Shown piece after piece: positions 24,201 to 34,669 of a DNA stretch of 64,000 nucleotides. Below the pieces are notes generated by a model. That model was not told where the DNA came from and did no database searches. It was given only the letters and a program-made list of their open reading frames with translations. The stretch is from Quercus robur. Lineage: Eukaryota > Streptophyta > Magnoliopsida > Fagales > Fagaceae. The stretch lies in contig NC_065535.1 of the NCBI RefSeq assembly GCF_932294415.1, positions 14,918,282 through 14,982,281 of the forward strand, in the 5' to 3' direction. A program made the translations under genes and the position numbers. Position 1 is the first letter of the stretch; every line of letters begins with the position of its first letter.

Positions 24201-25877
24201 TTTCCTTTGGGGGTCAACTGTTGAGAAGAAAAAACTCAATATGGTAGGATGGAATAAAGTTACTAAGCCAAAAAATAGAGGGGGGTTGGGTTTGCATACT
24301 GCTAAGGAGAGAAATACCACCCTGGCAGCCAAACTTTGCTGGAGAATGAAGGAAGAAAGTGATGAGCTTTGGTCTAGAGTGCTGAAATTCAAATATAGAA
24401 GGAGGTCAATTGAGAGTAAGGCCCCTAAGTCTCGATCCTGGAAGGCAATTCTACAGGGTGCACCTATCTGTGAACAGGGTTCAAAATGGTCCATTGGCAA
24501 TAACAGCCAATTGTCTTTTTGGGAGGATAAGTGGTTGAACATGGGCACAGTAAGGAAATGCATTGAGGGCCCACTTCAGAAGGGAAAGGCTGACTTCTGG
24601 GTTTGTAATATTCATACAAATGGCATATGGGAGCTGCACAAGCTGTCCTTTGTTTTTTCTCCCAACCTTAGCCAGTCCATTAAGGCTACACCTATTAGGA
24701 CAGCTTCAACCAGCCAAGACCATCTAACCTGGATTGCTAGCCCGAGAGGGGAGTTTGATTCCAAGAGTGCCTACCTTATTGCTTGTGGTGCTAATATTAG
24801 TGATAATGGGTTTCTGGGTTCCTGGATTTGGAAGTCACAAACCTTGCAAAAAATCTAGATGTTTCTTTGGAAGTGCTATCACAATAGCATACCAGTCAAG
24901 AATGTACTAGCCCAGAGAGGCATTCAGATACCACCCTTTTGTGATTTGTGCCATGACAACCTCGAAACCATTGGCCATGTTCTAAGGGACTGCACAGCAG
25001 CTCAAGTGTTCTGGGCTGAGTCTAATTGGCCTGATGAAATGATCCACACTGCAGGAATGGAAGTTATGGACTGGATTAGAGTGAATGCCCGATGTAATGT
25101 TCTTGCAAAAGGAAAAATCTACCCCTGGGCACAGTTCTTTCTGTTTGGCATTTGGCAACTATGGCTTACCAGGAATAAAAGGTTATTTCAAACCTCTCAC
25201 ACCTCTCGGGACTTATTCAAAATTGTGGAAGCACAGGTTTATGAGTTTTGGTTTTGTGTCCTGGATCATGGAAGCTCCCGATCAACGTCAACCATCGCTG
25301 TTAGGTGGGTGAAACCTCCTGTGAGTTGGGCAAAATTGAACACGGATGGATCGGTATAGGGGACGTTGGGACTAGCTGGTTGTGGTGGGTTGCTACGTGA
25401 CTGGCAGGGTAACTGGATTTCGGGTTTTGCCAGAGCAGTCAGACTTACTTCAAGTCTTGCTGCAGAACTCTGGGCAGTTCGTGATGGGTTATACCGGTGC
25501 TGTGCATTATCGCTTGAGGCGGTTCAAGTGGAGGTTGACGCATCAGTTGTGATATCTCTATTATCTCAAACCACCCATACTAACGGGGAGTTTTCTTCCC
25601 TTGTTGATGACTGCAGGAGCCTAATGAAGAACATCCCCCAGGTCCGGCTGCTTCACTGCTAAAGAGAGGCGAACCGGTGTGCGGATGCTCTTGCGAAGTT
25701 TGGAACAAACATGGAGGAAGACTTCACTGTGTTTGAGTCTCCTCCTCCTTTTATTGTTAATCTTTTGCATTCGGACAAGTTGGGCTTGACCCAGGACCGC
25801 ACTTGTAATATTGTGGTGAATACCACCTAGCTCGTTTTTTTTTAATATATTACCCAGTTTACCCAAAAAAAAAAAAA
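21250..25877 (+). mobile_element. L1-type LINE with RNase H, one frame broken only by stops
   Basis: One reading frame runs from about 21250 to TAG 25828-25830 with no frameshift. It holds, in order: a linker; endonuclease (NIIFCWNCRGAQNP, VTETRI, GDFNEM, HSDHCPILL); RT (KAPGHDG, FVPGRKGLDN, IDLEKAYDRLEW, GIRQGDPLSPYLF, FFADDLVLF, YLGFPI); a Cys/His zinc region (CDLCHDNLETIGHVLRDC); and RNase H (LNTDGS, AELW, VEVDAS, CADALAK, all four acidic positions kept). A poly(A) run lies at about 25864-25878. Seven premature stops: TAG at 22462, 22498, 22756, 23818, 24856 and 25357, TAA at 25660. The 5' part, with the gag-like ORF1, is missing. It sits in intron 7 of the P450 pseudogene, opposite to it. 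No clear target duplication found. Confidence 0.9.
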
Positions 25878-25970
25878 AGAATATATATATTCAACCCCCA
25901 CCTGCCAACGCCATGGATTGAAGGGCAGCAGGAACCACCATAAGTGCCCAACCTTTTGGAATTGTATACC

Positions 25971-26384
25971 CTACAATTAATGAACGTGTCTCGCATTAAT
26001 GTAAGATGTAAAGTGTTCTCATCTAATCTATAATTGAAGATTATTTAATACTAAGACAAATTGAAGATATAATAGTAACTTGAGAAATTTTTAATTCCAT
26101 AAACATTTTATACTTACCATTTTTTCAAGGGTTTAGTTAACACCGCTTTTAGGGAATTTGTTAGTGAACTATTTACGGAAAAATTTTGATAGAATTTTTA
26201 TGAAAAATATAAAAAGTTGTCAAAAAAAAAAAATTTTTTTCAAAAAATAAATATTTTTTTCATAAAAAAATTCTAAAAAAACTTCTTAAACTAATGACTG
26301 AACATTCGTTAGGTTTTACTTTTTAAACTAAAAAAAAAGCCATTAATTATGTTAGCATATTAACCACTTTGATTTTGAACTTAC
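25971..26384. other. P450 intron 6, no other gene
   Basis: AT-rich intron sequence with a 'ttttagggaatttgttagtg' segment and A/T homopolymers near 26222-26290 that could be a decayed MITE. Nothing coding. Confidence 0.4.
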
Positions 26385-26699
26385 CATTTATTTGGATGTC
26401 TCAAATGGTTCTTCTCAGAATCCCAGGAGCAACACTACCAAGCCTTAGTGCTTCATTGATAACCTATTTTTTCCCATTCATTGGATGGTAAGAAACCTTT
26501 CCGGGAAATTTAAAAAGAAAGAGTATAAGGCCAAAATAGGAGGGGGAGTACTATCTACTCACATTATGTGTAAAAGTCATGGATTTGTATTCCTTCCACG
26601 TGAGTCCAGAATTGACATCTTCTCTGTTCTTAAGAATAGCTTTATGCTCCTCCTAAGATAAATAAAATGATTTTTAATGATTTTTTTTATTTAAAAAAA

Positions 26700-26853
26700 T
26701 GTTAGAAATACTGAATGATTGTATTGTATTTCTCAAGTAATAGAATATGCATAAGTGCCTTTATATAGGAGGTAGAGTGTGGAGTACAAGTAAGTGTGCT
26801 ATACAAGTAAACAAGGTGGGCCTAAAGCCCACATACCCTAATACACGTTAACA
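26700..26853 (-). repeat. 154-bp Copia 3' LTR with polypurine tract
   Basis: Minus strand reads TGTTAACGTG to TTTCTAACA, with TGTTA/TAACA inverted ends. GAGTTTGAGGGGGGC (about 26854-26868 region) lies directly upstream as the polypurine tract. A TATATAAAGG box on the minus strand lies at about 26758-26767. Very short for a plant Copia LTR. Confidence 0.8.
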
Positions 26854-26866
26854 GCCCCCCTCAAAC

Positions 26867-29800
26867 TCAAGGTGGATGTGAGACCAACTTGAGGTTGTCA
26901 ACCAAAGTGCGAAGACGTCCCTTAGGATGTGACTTGGTGAAGATATCTGCAAGTTGATCTTTAGAAGAAACTGAGATCAGCTTGAGAGCACCATGGACAA
27001 GATGATAACGGATAAAATGACAATCAATCTCGATGTGTTTAGTCCGTTCATGGAAGACATCATTGTGAGCAATATGAATGGCACTCTGGTTGTCACAATA
27101 AAGAGGAGTAGCAGAGGATGTGGATACACCTAAGTCTTTGAGAAGCCACCGTAGCCAAAGGAGCTTAGATGTGGTATCAGCAAGGGCACGATATTCTGCT
27201 TCAGTACTGGAGCGGGCCACATGAGTTTGTTTCTTACTTCGCCAAGAAATCAGAGAAGAACCAAGAAGAAAGCAATAGCCAGTGGTGGACCTGCGATCAG
27301 TGGGATCTCCTGCCCAATCAGCATCAGAAAATGCACGGAGAACAAGAGGAGACTGAGCAGAGTAGAAAAGACCATGGAAGAGAGTGCCCTTTAGGTATCG
27401 AAGTATGCGCAGAACAGCAGCATAGTGAGTTGATCGTGGAGCAGACAGATACTGACTCACCTGGTGAACAGCATAGGAAATGTCTGGACGAGTGACAGTG
27501 AGATAAAGTAGGTTGCCAACCAAGCGTCTGTAAAGAGAGGGATTAGACAACGGTTTCCCCCCTGACGGAGTCAGATGCGCATTAAGCTCAACTGGAGTGT
27601 CAACAGTCTTGCTATCAGTGAGTCCAGCTCGAGACAAGAGTTCAGAGGCATACTTGGCTTGAGTAATATAAAGTCCATTTGTAGAATGAGTGATTTCAAG
27701 ACCCAAGAAGTAGCTGAGATATCCAAGATCTTTCATCTCAAACTGCTGACTGAGAAAACCCTTGAGTTCTTGAATGCCACTAAGGTCATCACCAGTTATG
27801 ATCATATCATCCACATACAGGAGAAGTAAAACAGTGCCTTTGTCAGTGCGACGAAGAAATAAGACAGAATCATAATGACTGACCATGTAACCTAAACGAG
27901 AGATGGTAGAGCTGAATTTGACAAACCAAGCTCGTGGAGCTTGTTTAAGGCCATAAAGAGCACGCCGAAGGTAACAAACCTTATTTGATTCAACAGAGAG
28001 ACCAGGAGGAGGTTGCATATAAACTTCTTCACTTAAATCCCCATTAAGGAATGCATTTTTGACATCCATTTGAAAAAGGTTCCATTTTCTAGCAGCAGCA
28101 ACAACTAAGAGAGCTCAAACAGATGAGATACGAGCAACCGGAGCAAAGGTCTCTTCATAATCAATCCCATACTCCTGTGTAAAATCTTTTGCAATAAGAC
28201 GAGCTTTGTAGCGCTCAATGGACCCATCAGAGCGAGTCTTAATCTTGTAGATCCACTTACAACCAACCACAGATTTCCCAGGAGGGAGAGTCACCAAATC
28301 CCAAGTATGATTTTTAGATAATGCATCAAGTTCCTCTTTCATTGCAATCTGCCACAAAGGGTCAGTGGAAGCCTCACGATAGGTGTAAGGCTCATGCAGT
28401 GTAGCAAGAGCAGTGTAACAATGATAATCAAGTAAATGTGTAGGAATGGATCTTATCCGAGTTGAGTGACGAGGTGGAATTTCTTGTGCAAGATCTTCAG
28501 GCGGAGCAAGAGCAGGGGACCCAAGCTCAGGGTTGGGTAGCTCGTCTTTAACCTGTGCATCTTCCACCTGTTCATTAAAAGGTGAACTAGGAAAGGGATC
28601 AAAGGTATCTGGTGGTTGGACAGAAAAGTCTATAGGAGGATCAGGAGCAACTACAGGAGGATCAGGAGCAGTTACAGAAGGAATATGTGCCTCATCTGGA
28701 AAAAGATCTAAGACAGAGGAGGAAGATAGGGAGGCACGGAAGTGAGAGAGCTCGACAAAGGAGCGATGTTCCCAAAAGACAACATTGCGGGAGATACGAA
28801 GACAATGAGAGATAGGATCATAACACCGATACCGCTTTTGAGTTTCGCCGTAACTAAGAAAACAACAAAACCTTGACCGAGGCTCAAGTTTGTTATGCTC
28901 ATGTGGCTGAAGAAGAACGAAACAAGCAGAACCGAAGGAGCGAAGGTGGTGATAGTCTGGAGGTGACCCAAAAAGGCGCTCATATGGAGTTTGATTTTGA
29001 ATAACAGGACTTGGAATGCGATTAATAGCATGAACAACATGAAGGACAGCTTCACTCCAAAAAGGAGCAGGAACTTTGGCAGAGAGAAGAAGAGCACGAA
29101 CAGTGTCAAGAATATGACGAAGTTTTCGTTCGGCTCTACCATTTTGCTGAGAGGTACCTGGACAAGTTAGTTGATGAACAGTACCATAGGAATGCAAAAC
29201 AGTTTGGAAAACATATTGAGTGTACTCAAGAGCATTATCAGATCGAAAAATTTTGATACGTTTGGAAAATTGAGTTTCAACCATTTTTGCAAAATTAGAA
29301 TATACTTGCAATAACTCAGATCGATGTTTCATATTAAAAATCCAACTATAGCGAGAGTAATCATCAACAAAAACAACAAAATATCGAGATCCACCAATAC
29401 TAGAGACAGAGGAAGACCCCCAAACATCAGAATGAATAAGGTCAAAGATATCAGTAGATATTGATTCACTAGTATTGAAAGGTAAAACTGGTTGTTTTCC
29501 TAACTGACATGAAACACAATCAAAATTTTCTGTAGACACTGAACTTAACAAACCTTTAGAAGCCAATTGTTGTACTCGAGAGGAAGATGCATGACCAAGT
29601 CGAGCATGCCAAAGTGCAAGGGAAGGAGTAGAAGAAACTACAGTAGCTGCAACAACAGAAACAGGAGCAACAAGTGGAAGACGAAGGTTGTCCACGGGAA
29701 ACATACGCCAAACTCTAGGATCGGTCCCAAGCTCCTGTCTCGTCCTTGGATCCTGCACAATACACCCAGAATAATCAAAGATAATGCGATAACCTAACTC

Positions 29801-30352
29801 AGCTAATTGTCCCACAAAAAATAAATTGTAAGAAAGGTCAGGAACATTAAAGACACCAGGAACCGAGAGATTGGAGGTCGAAACGGAACCTATATTATGA
29901 CCAGACATAGTGGAACCATTTGCTGTGTGAATATTAAGAGGGTGTGGTGCAGGTTTAAGTTCAGAAAATAAAGACGAGTGAGGAGTCATGTGATTACAAC
30001 AAGCAGAATCCATAAGCCAAGAGGAAGGAGACATACCAGATAAAGCTGAGAGAGAAGAGGAATAAGATGCATTACCAACCATACGAACGACATTGGCGAT
30101 AATATTTTTAAGGTCATCTATGGACATGGTGAAAGTGCGTCTTGAAGACTTAGACTGTGCAGAGATGGTAGCCATTGGTTGGACACTCTCAGTGTTAGCA
30201 ACAGTAGCAACGGAAATTGACACAATTGATTTGTTGCGATGATAGCAAGTCTCAATATTGTGGCCAAAACGTTTGCAAAAATTGCAAAAACGTTTGCTGG
30301 ATTGTCGGCGACGATTATTGCAACAAGAAGAAGACCTGTCCTTATTTTTCAT
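26867..30352 (-). pseudogene. Copia gag-pol polyprotein with one in-frame stop
   Basis: Two open stretches (745 aa and 400 aa) are in the same frame, separated by one TGA at 28115-28117 (SSV-stop-ALLVVAAARKW, where Arg CGA is usual, so a CpG transition fits). Domains in order: zinc knuckle CNFCKRFGHNIETC; protease WLMDSACCNHMT; pre-integrase WHARLGHAS with CVSCQLGK; integrase core HSDVWG, VDDYSRYSW and NGRAERK; RT (KWIYKIK, MDVKNAFLNGDL, LYGLKQAPRAW, YVDDMIITG); RNase H (SDADWAGD, SSTEAEYRAL, CDNQSAI, KHIEIDCHFIR). The remaining frame is intact, so decay is slight. The N-terminal gag is missing. Confidence 0.9.
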
Positions 30353-30960
30353 TTAGAAGCAAAATATGCAGAAATGGACTGCAAAAATGAAATCTACGCG
30401 AAAAACTGGGTAAGGAGCACCTGGACTGCAAAAAGTCAACCCTGAGAAAAGTCAACGGTCAAAGTCAAAGTCAACGGTCAACGGTCAACCACTATGATGA
30501 CGTCAGCAGGATGACGTAAGCTGAAGACCTCAGCTAGGGCTGACGTGGATGATGACCTCAGCGATGACGTCAGTAGGTGCACAGCGGCGTGTGAGTCAAT
30601 CTGACCGGAACTTTGGTCGGCGCGTGAGAGCGCGTGGGGATTCCGATCAGGATGATTTTTCTCCGGTTATGTAGATCGGAGAAAGACGATTCTGATGAAG
30701 GTGGCGGTGAGTTGATCGGAGCAACACTGGTCGGAGAAAGACGATTTCGATGAAGGCGGCGGTGAGTTGATCGGAGCAACATTGGTGGCGCGTGAACAAG
30801 CTGCGGAATCTTTGACCGGCGCGTGGACGCGCGTGAATGGTCAGCTGGTGGTGATTCCGGCGGATTTGTGTAGATCGGTTGAAGATCTACCTGATGATAG
30901 GTCTTATGTCTTAATCGGAGATCCAGTGTAGAAGATCCGACGGAAGCAGTGATCTTGGTG
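30353..30960 (-). repeat. GC-rich Copia leader/gag-side region with a 63-bp-type duplication
   Basis: Unlike its AT-rich surroundings this stretch has many TGACGTCA-like and GTCAACGGTCA motifs (30450-30570). The block 'cggagaaagacgatt' with 'ggcggtgagttgatcggagc' is duplicated in tandem at about 30668-30722 and 30732-30781. No gag domain is readable. Confidence 0.6.
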
Positions 30961-33043
30961 GCGCTCTTAATCTAATTCATAAAAGCTGTCTAGTAGAATT
31001 ATACAACAAAAATGCTTCTTCTTAATCTAATTCATAAAATTTTGGAAATTAATATATATATTTTTTTTTTTTTTTGGTCTCACATACTAACCGTTAATGC
31101 TTGCAACACTTTTGGGTGATCATTAATTGACTTGATGGCCAAAGTAAGAGTTGAAGATACAGTCTCAAAGCTCGCAAGGAGAAGCCCAAACATCATATAG
31201 ATGATGAAATTATCAGTAAATAATGTCTGTTTTCATGTCTGCCAAAATCTGATCAAGAAAATCTCCTTTGCGAATTTCAGGATTACGTTTTCTTTCTTCA
31301 AACATCGTAGTTATCAAGTTGATTGCCTTCTTTTGGTTCTGTACGACAATTAAATTAGTATAATATTAGACTAAATTCAAATAAAAAAATGAGATAAAAT
31401 GGAAATGACAGGTATCAAATTCATCCCGACCTTCTATTCTGATATCATATTAAAATACCAATTCTCCTAAAAGCTTAAACTATTGAAAAATAGTAAATTT
31501 AATTATTTAACAACATACTTCTAACAAAATGTATAGGATTTAAGTTTGGGGAAATTACTTGTAGACATCTATGATAGGCAGTTCCAGGGATATTAATAGG
31601 GAATGACATAAGTCCTTGCAAGAAGTTAGTAAAAGATTCAGCAATATTTTCCTTTGCTTTCTCTGGCTCATAACTACTGAATAACTGCTTTGCTGTAAAA
31701 TCAAAGATCATCTGCAAATAACCAACGAATAAATTATTGTAAAAAGAGAATGGTGCTTTTTTGTGCGGTAGCTAGCTGCTTCTTCTTTTTTTAATATATG
31801 GCAGTAGTAGCTACTTCAAGTACTCAAAATGCTAAGAAATGAACATACATATAAGGATCCTCAATAATGCTTTCAGTCATTCATTGGCAAATAGAAATGC
31901 CGGGTGAGAGTCCATTGAAATTTTGTGTTATGTTTGTGTTTTTTAGGTACAAAACCGCATATGATCATAATAATGTATTTTAAATTATTTTAATTTTCAC
32001 CCTTCCTTTTATGAATATAAATAAAATGTTTAGATTAAAACACTTGAAATAAAGAGAGAGATTCTATAATTATAGCGGCTATCTCCTCTGAGAAGTACCA
32101 TAGATTTGATCATTTTATTATTATTTATTTATTCGTACCTCCTGAAAAGTTTTTATCTTGAAAATTTGAAATACATATAAGAGTTAAAAGCTTACAGCTG
32201 ATGTGCTTTTCTTCACTTCTAAACTGGATAGCTTAGACCAACCCTGCAACCTTTGATCTATCGCATCCTCCAACTTTGGTAGCATCTTGTCCTTGAGAAC
32301 TTCGGGACCAAAGTGACCCAAGATTAGGTTCCGAAGGTACTTATGAATGTTTGTTTGAGCACTAATTCTTGTAGCATCTTGGTGAAGAATTTTTGCAAAA
32401 GAGTCCATGTACCAACGTTCAACCAATTTTCCTTCTTGTTGAAAAACATAATGGTTGAATTCAGGATCAGATGATATCACAACTGGCCGTCCTGCCAAGC
32501 TTGTCCGAAATATTGGCCCATATCTAAAATGACAAAAAAAAAAAAGTTATAAATAAAAATACGAGAATCAGTTGTTCAGTTGTTCAAGTTGTCAACTGTG
32601 AGTGGTACACAATAATTTTTACATGGATCGACTATTTTTCCCCTACCATTCACTGTCGACCATTTTAGAACCATGACAAAAGTTATGTCACCAAAACTTT
32701 TCAAATATAAATTAGATTATGTAAAAATTGCATGTGAGCCATTATGGGCTTACTGCTTCATCCTTTTCTTGATAAAAGGTGGCATGTCTATTGACTTGTT
32801 TGAGACAAGAAAAGAAAGGGTCTCCCCAATAAGTGGCAAGCCCATAGAACCAGGAGGTAGTTTTCCATTACACTTAGGGTTCCTCCACCTATAGAGCCAG
32901 TTCGTGGCAATCACTATAAGCAAGCTAATGACAGAAAGCCAAACAGACCACATCTTGGGCTAGTATACTAAGTATGAGTAGAGATCAGTAGTATCAGGAG
33001 AACTTAAGAGTTGGTTTGTACTTTCTATAGAGAGACCTTGGCT

Positions 33044-33052
33044 CTTTATATA
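33044..33052 (-). promoter_or_regulatory. TATA box of the CYP87-like pseudogene
   Basis: TATATAAAG on the minus strand about 90 bases upstream of the ATG at 32953, a normal plant spacing for a start near 33015. Confidence 0.6.
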
Positions 33053-33059
33053 GGCAAAG

Positions 33060-34300
33060 GATGAGATCATTATATTGACAAATTGAAGTGTTTGTTTTTT
33101 ACTATCGGATTTAAAAAATGTTAAATTGGTATAATCAAACAGCCTTTACTCTCAATATTCAAGTCGTAGAATCTGGTTTATCAAAAAAGTCGTAGATTCT
33201 GAATTTGAATGATTAAAATTAAAGGAATATAACTGGAGAAGAAAAATGCTGCCACGTTTTGAAAAACTTTGGATTTTCTGTGCACTACTACGAAAAATCA
33301 ATAAGTTTATACGTCAAATTCCAGAATTCACAAAAGATATATTTATATGAAGAAGGTGGTTCTTCCTTTAGATAAATCAAAAGGTGAGGCATCAGTTAAT
33401 TGTGATAAAATCTATTCTATTTTGGGAAAAGTTTAGCTAAAAAATTTTGTTGTAGTCTTGGACTACAACTTTACTCACTATCTTTTTATTGGAGGTGAAT
33501 TTTAACAAATCTACTATTTGATTACATCTTCTTCTTATATTCTCCATGCTTGCAAAAATTTTAAAAAATTAAAGAATAATAGCCATGTTATCAATAAATC
33601 GTTTAAATTGCATGTTTTTGTAGTTTAAAATTATGCATAAAATATGAACTTATAGATCATATAGTAAATAATATTCGATTAACACAAGAGCATAAAGAAT
33701 ATATAATTCAACGGTTAGATTTTCAAATTATGTAGTAGTATTTATTTTATTGAGTAAAGTTATAGCCTTAGACTACAACCAATTTTGTAGCTAAATATAT
33801 TGTCTTATTTTTTATGTAATAAAATTTTGACTTCAGACCAATCTATTATAAGCATGGAGAAATCTTGTTGGCTAATCCATGTGTTCATGAGGCCTTGCTA
33901 TTGCCGCATAGTTTCAGAAAATATTGAGAAACACAGACATAGTTTTAGAAATTGAAAAACAATCTGTTTTAAAGCCATGGAACAAGGGTGATTTCAAGCT
34001 GGCATCCCTAGCTATCCAAAAGCACTGCATGTAAAGTGAGGATAGAGGAGATCCCTGCTAGCTTGCTAGGTTGCTTTATGCCTCTAAATCTTATGTATTA
34101 GCTTCATATCCAATGGTAATTCTCATAGTTTTATTAAACTAGCAATGTTTTGGCTAGCTGGTTACATAGCTAAGACTACTTGTGTAATGGACTATTATTT
34201 TTTATTTTAATTCCATAAAGTCTTACTATTTTTATCCCCAAAAAAAAAAACTCTAAACTTGTGGGTCTTATTTTATTATTATTTTTTTAAAATTTTTTTG
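33060..34300. other. intergenic, no gene; possible CACTA start at 33284
   Basis: Mostly AT-rich. CACTACTACGAAAAA at about 33284 looks like a CACTA (En/Spm) terminus, but no matching right end was found, so it is unproven. Confidence 0.35.
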
Positions 34301-34304
34301 TAAT

Positions 34305-34665
34305 TACCTATTGCGGTGATTCAAAAGCACCTTAATAGGTCTGGTATCAAAATAAATTTGTTTTAAAATTTCAGACCTATTGCGGTGATTTCAAACCACC
34401 ATAATAGGTACTTTCTTTTGGTAATTACCTATTGCGGTGGTTCGAAAGCGCCGTAACAGGTCTTGTATTAGAAAACTTCGATTTCAAAGAAAATAAGACC
34501 TATTCCGATGCTTTCAAATTGCCGTAATAGATACATCTGTTGAGGCATTCTTCAGAATTGCCGATAGAGACCTCTCAACCACTGATATCGATTGTACCTA
34601 TTGTGGTGCTTACAAAAGCACCGCTGTAGGCCTTTGCTTATAGCGGCAGTTTTTGAAAACGTAAA
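34305..34665. repeat. degenerate palindromic repeats, CACTA-subterminal-like
   Basis: Four to five copies of ACCTATTGCGGTG followed by a C-rich inverse (CACC(A/T)TAATAGGT or GCCGTAATAG) spaced about 100 bp, each a small hairpin. Such arrays are typical of the ends of plant CACTA elements; a terminal CACTA motif next to them was not confirmed. Confidence 0.5.
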
Positions 34666-34669
34666 AAAA

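Larger units (their letters stand above)
26700..30960 (-). mobile_element. Ty1/Copia retrotransposon, 5'-truncated, in P450 intron 4
   Basis: The 3' LTR (26700-26853) and nearly the whole pol are present. No matching LTR copy (TGTTAGAAAT to GTTAACA on the plus strand) is seen near 30960-31090, so the 5' LTR and start of gag are gone. It lies antisense to nothing here: both the Copia and the P450 pseudogene are on the minus strand. The P450 donor at 31091 and acceptor at 26653 bracket it, so it landed cleanly inside an intron. Confidence 0.85.
20862..32953 (-). pseudogene. CYP87-like cytochrome P450 pseudogene split by retrotransposons
   Basis: Nine exons can be read: 32754-32953 (membrane anchor, PPGSMGLPLIGETL), 32196-32523, 31559-31711, 31092-31338 (I-helix region, MFGLLLASFETVSSTL), 26563-26652, 26385-26463 (contains VINEALRL, the ExxR helix), 25902-25970, 21069-21196 (heme loop FGAGMTSCAG) and 20862-20955 (C-terminus, TGA 20862-20864). 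Order, exon breaks and motifs match plant CYP87 enzymes (85 clan, triterpenoid/steroid-type oxidation). Lesions: a frameshift in exon 4 leading to TGA at 31213-31215; TGA at 26401-26403 in exon 6; a deletion of roughly 30 bases in exon 7 that removes the segment between AALQ and FNPWRW and breaks frame. A 4.6-kb LINE fills intron 7 and a Copia remnant fills intron 4. Most splice sites remain canonical. The family call is strong; the exact substrate is unknown. Confidence 0.85.

Noticed and set aside
21236..25895. Target duplication for the LINE
   Set aside because: Both flanks contain AATATAT-like text, but in such AT-rich DNA the match is too short to claim.
27169..27829. Plus-strand frames across Copia pol
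   Set aside because: Shadows of the minus-strand polyprotein.
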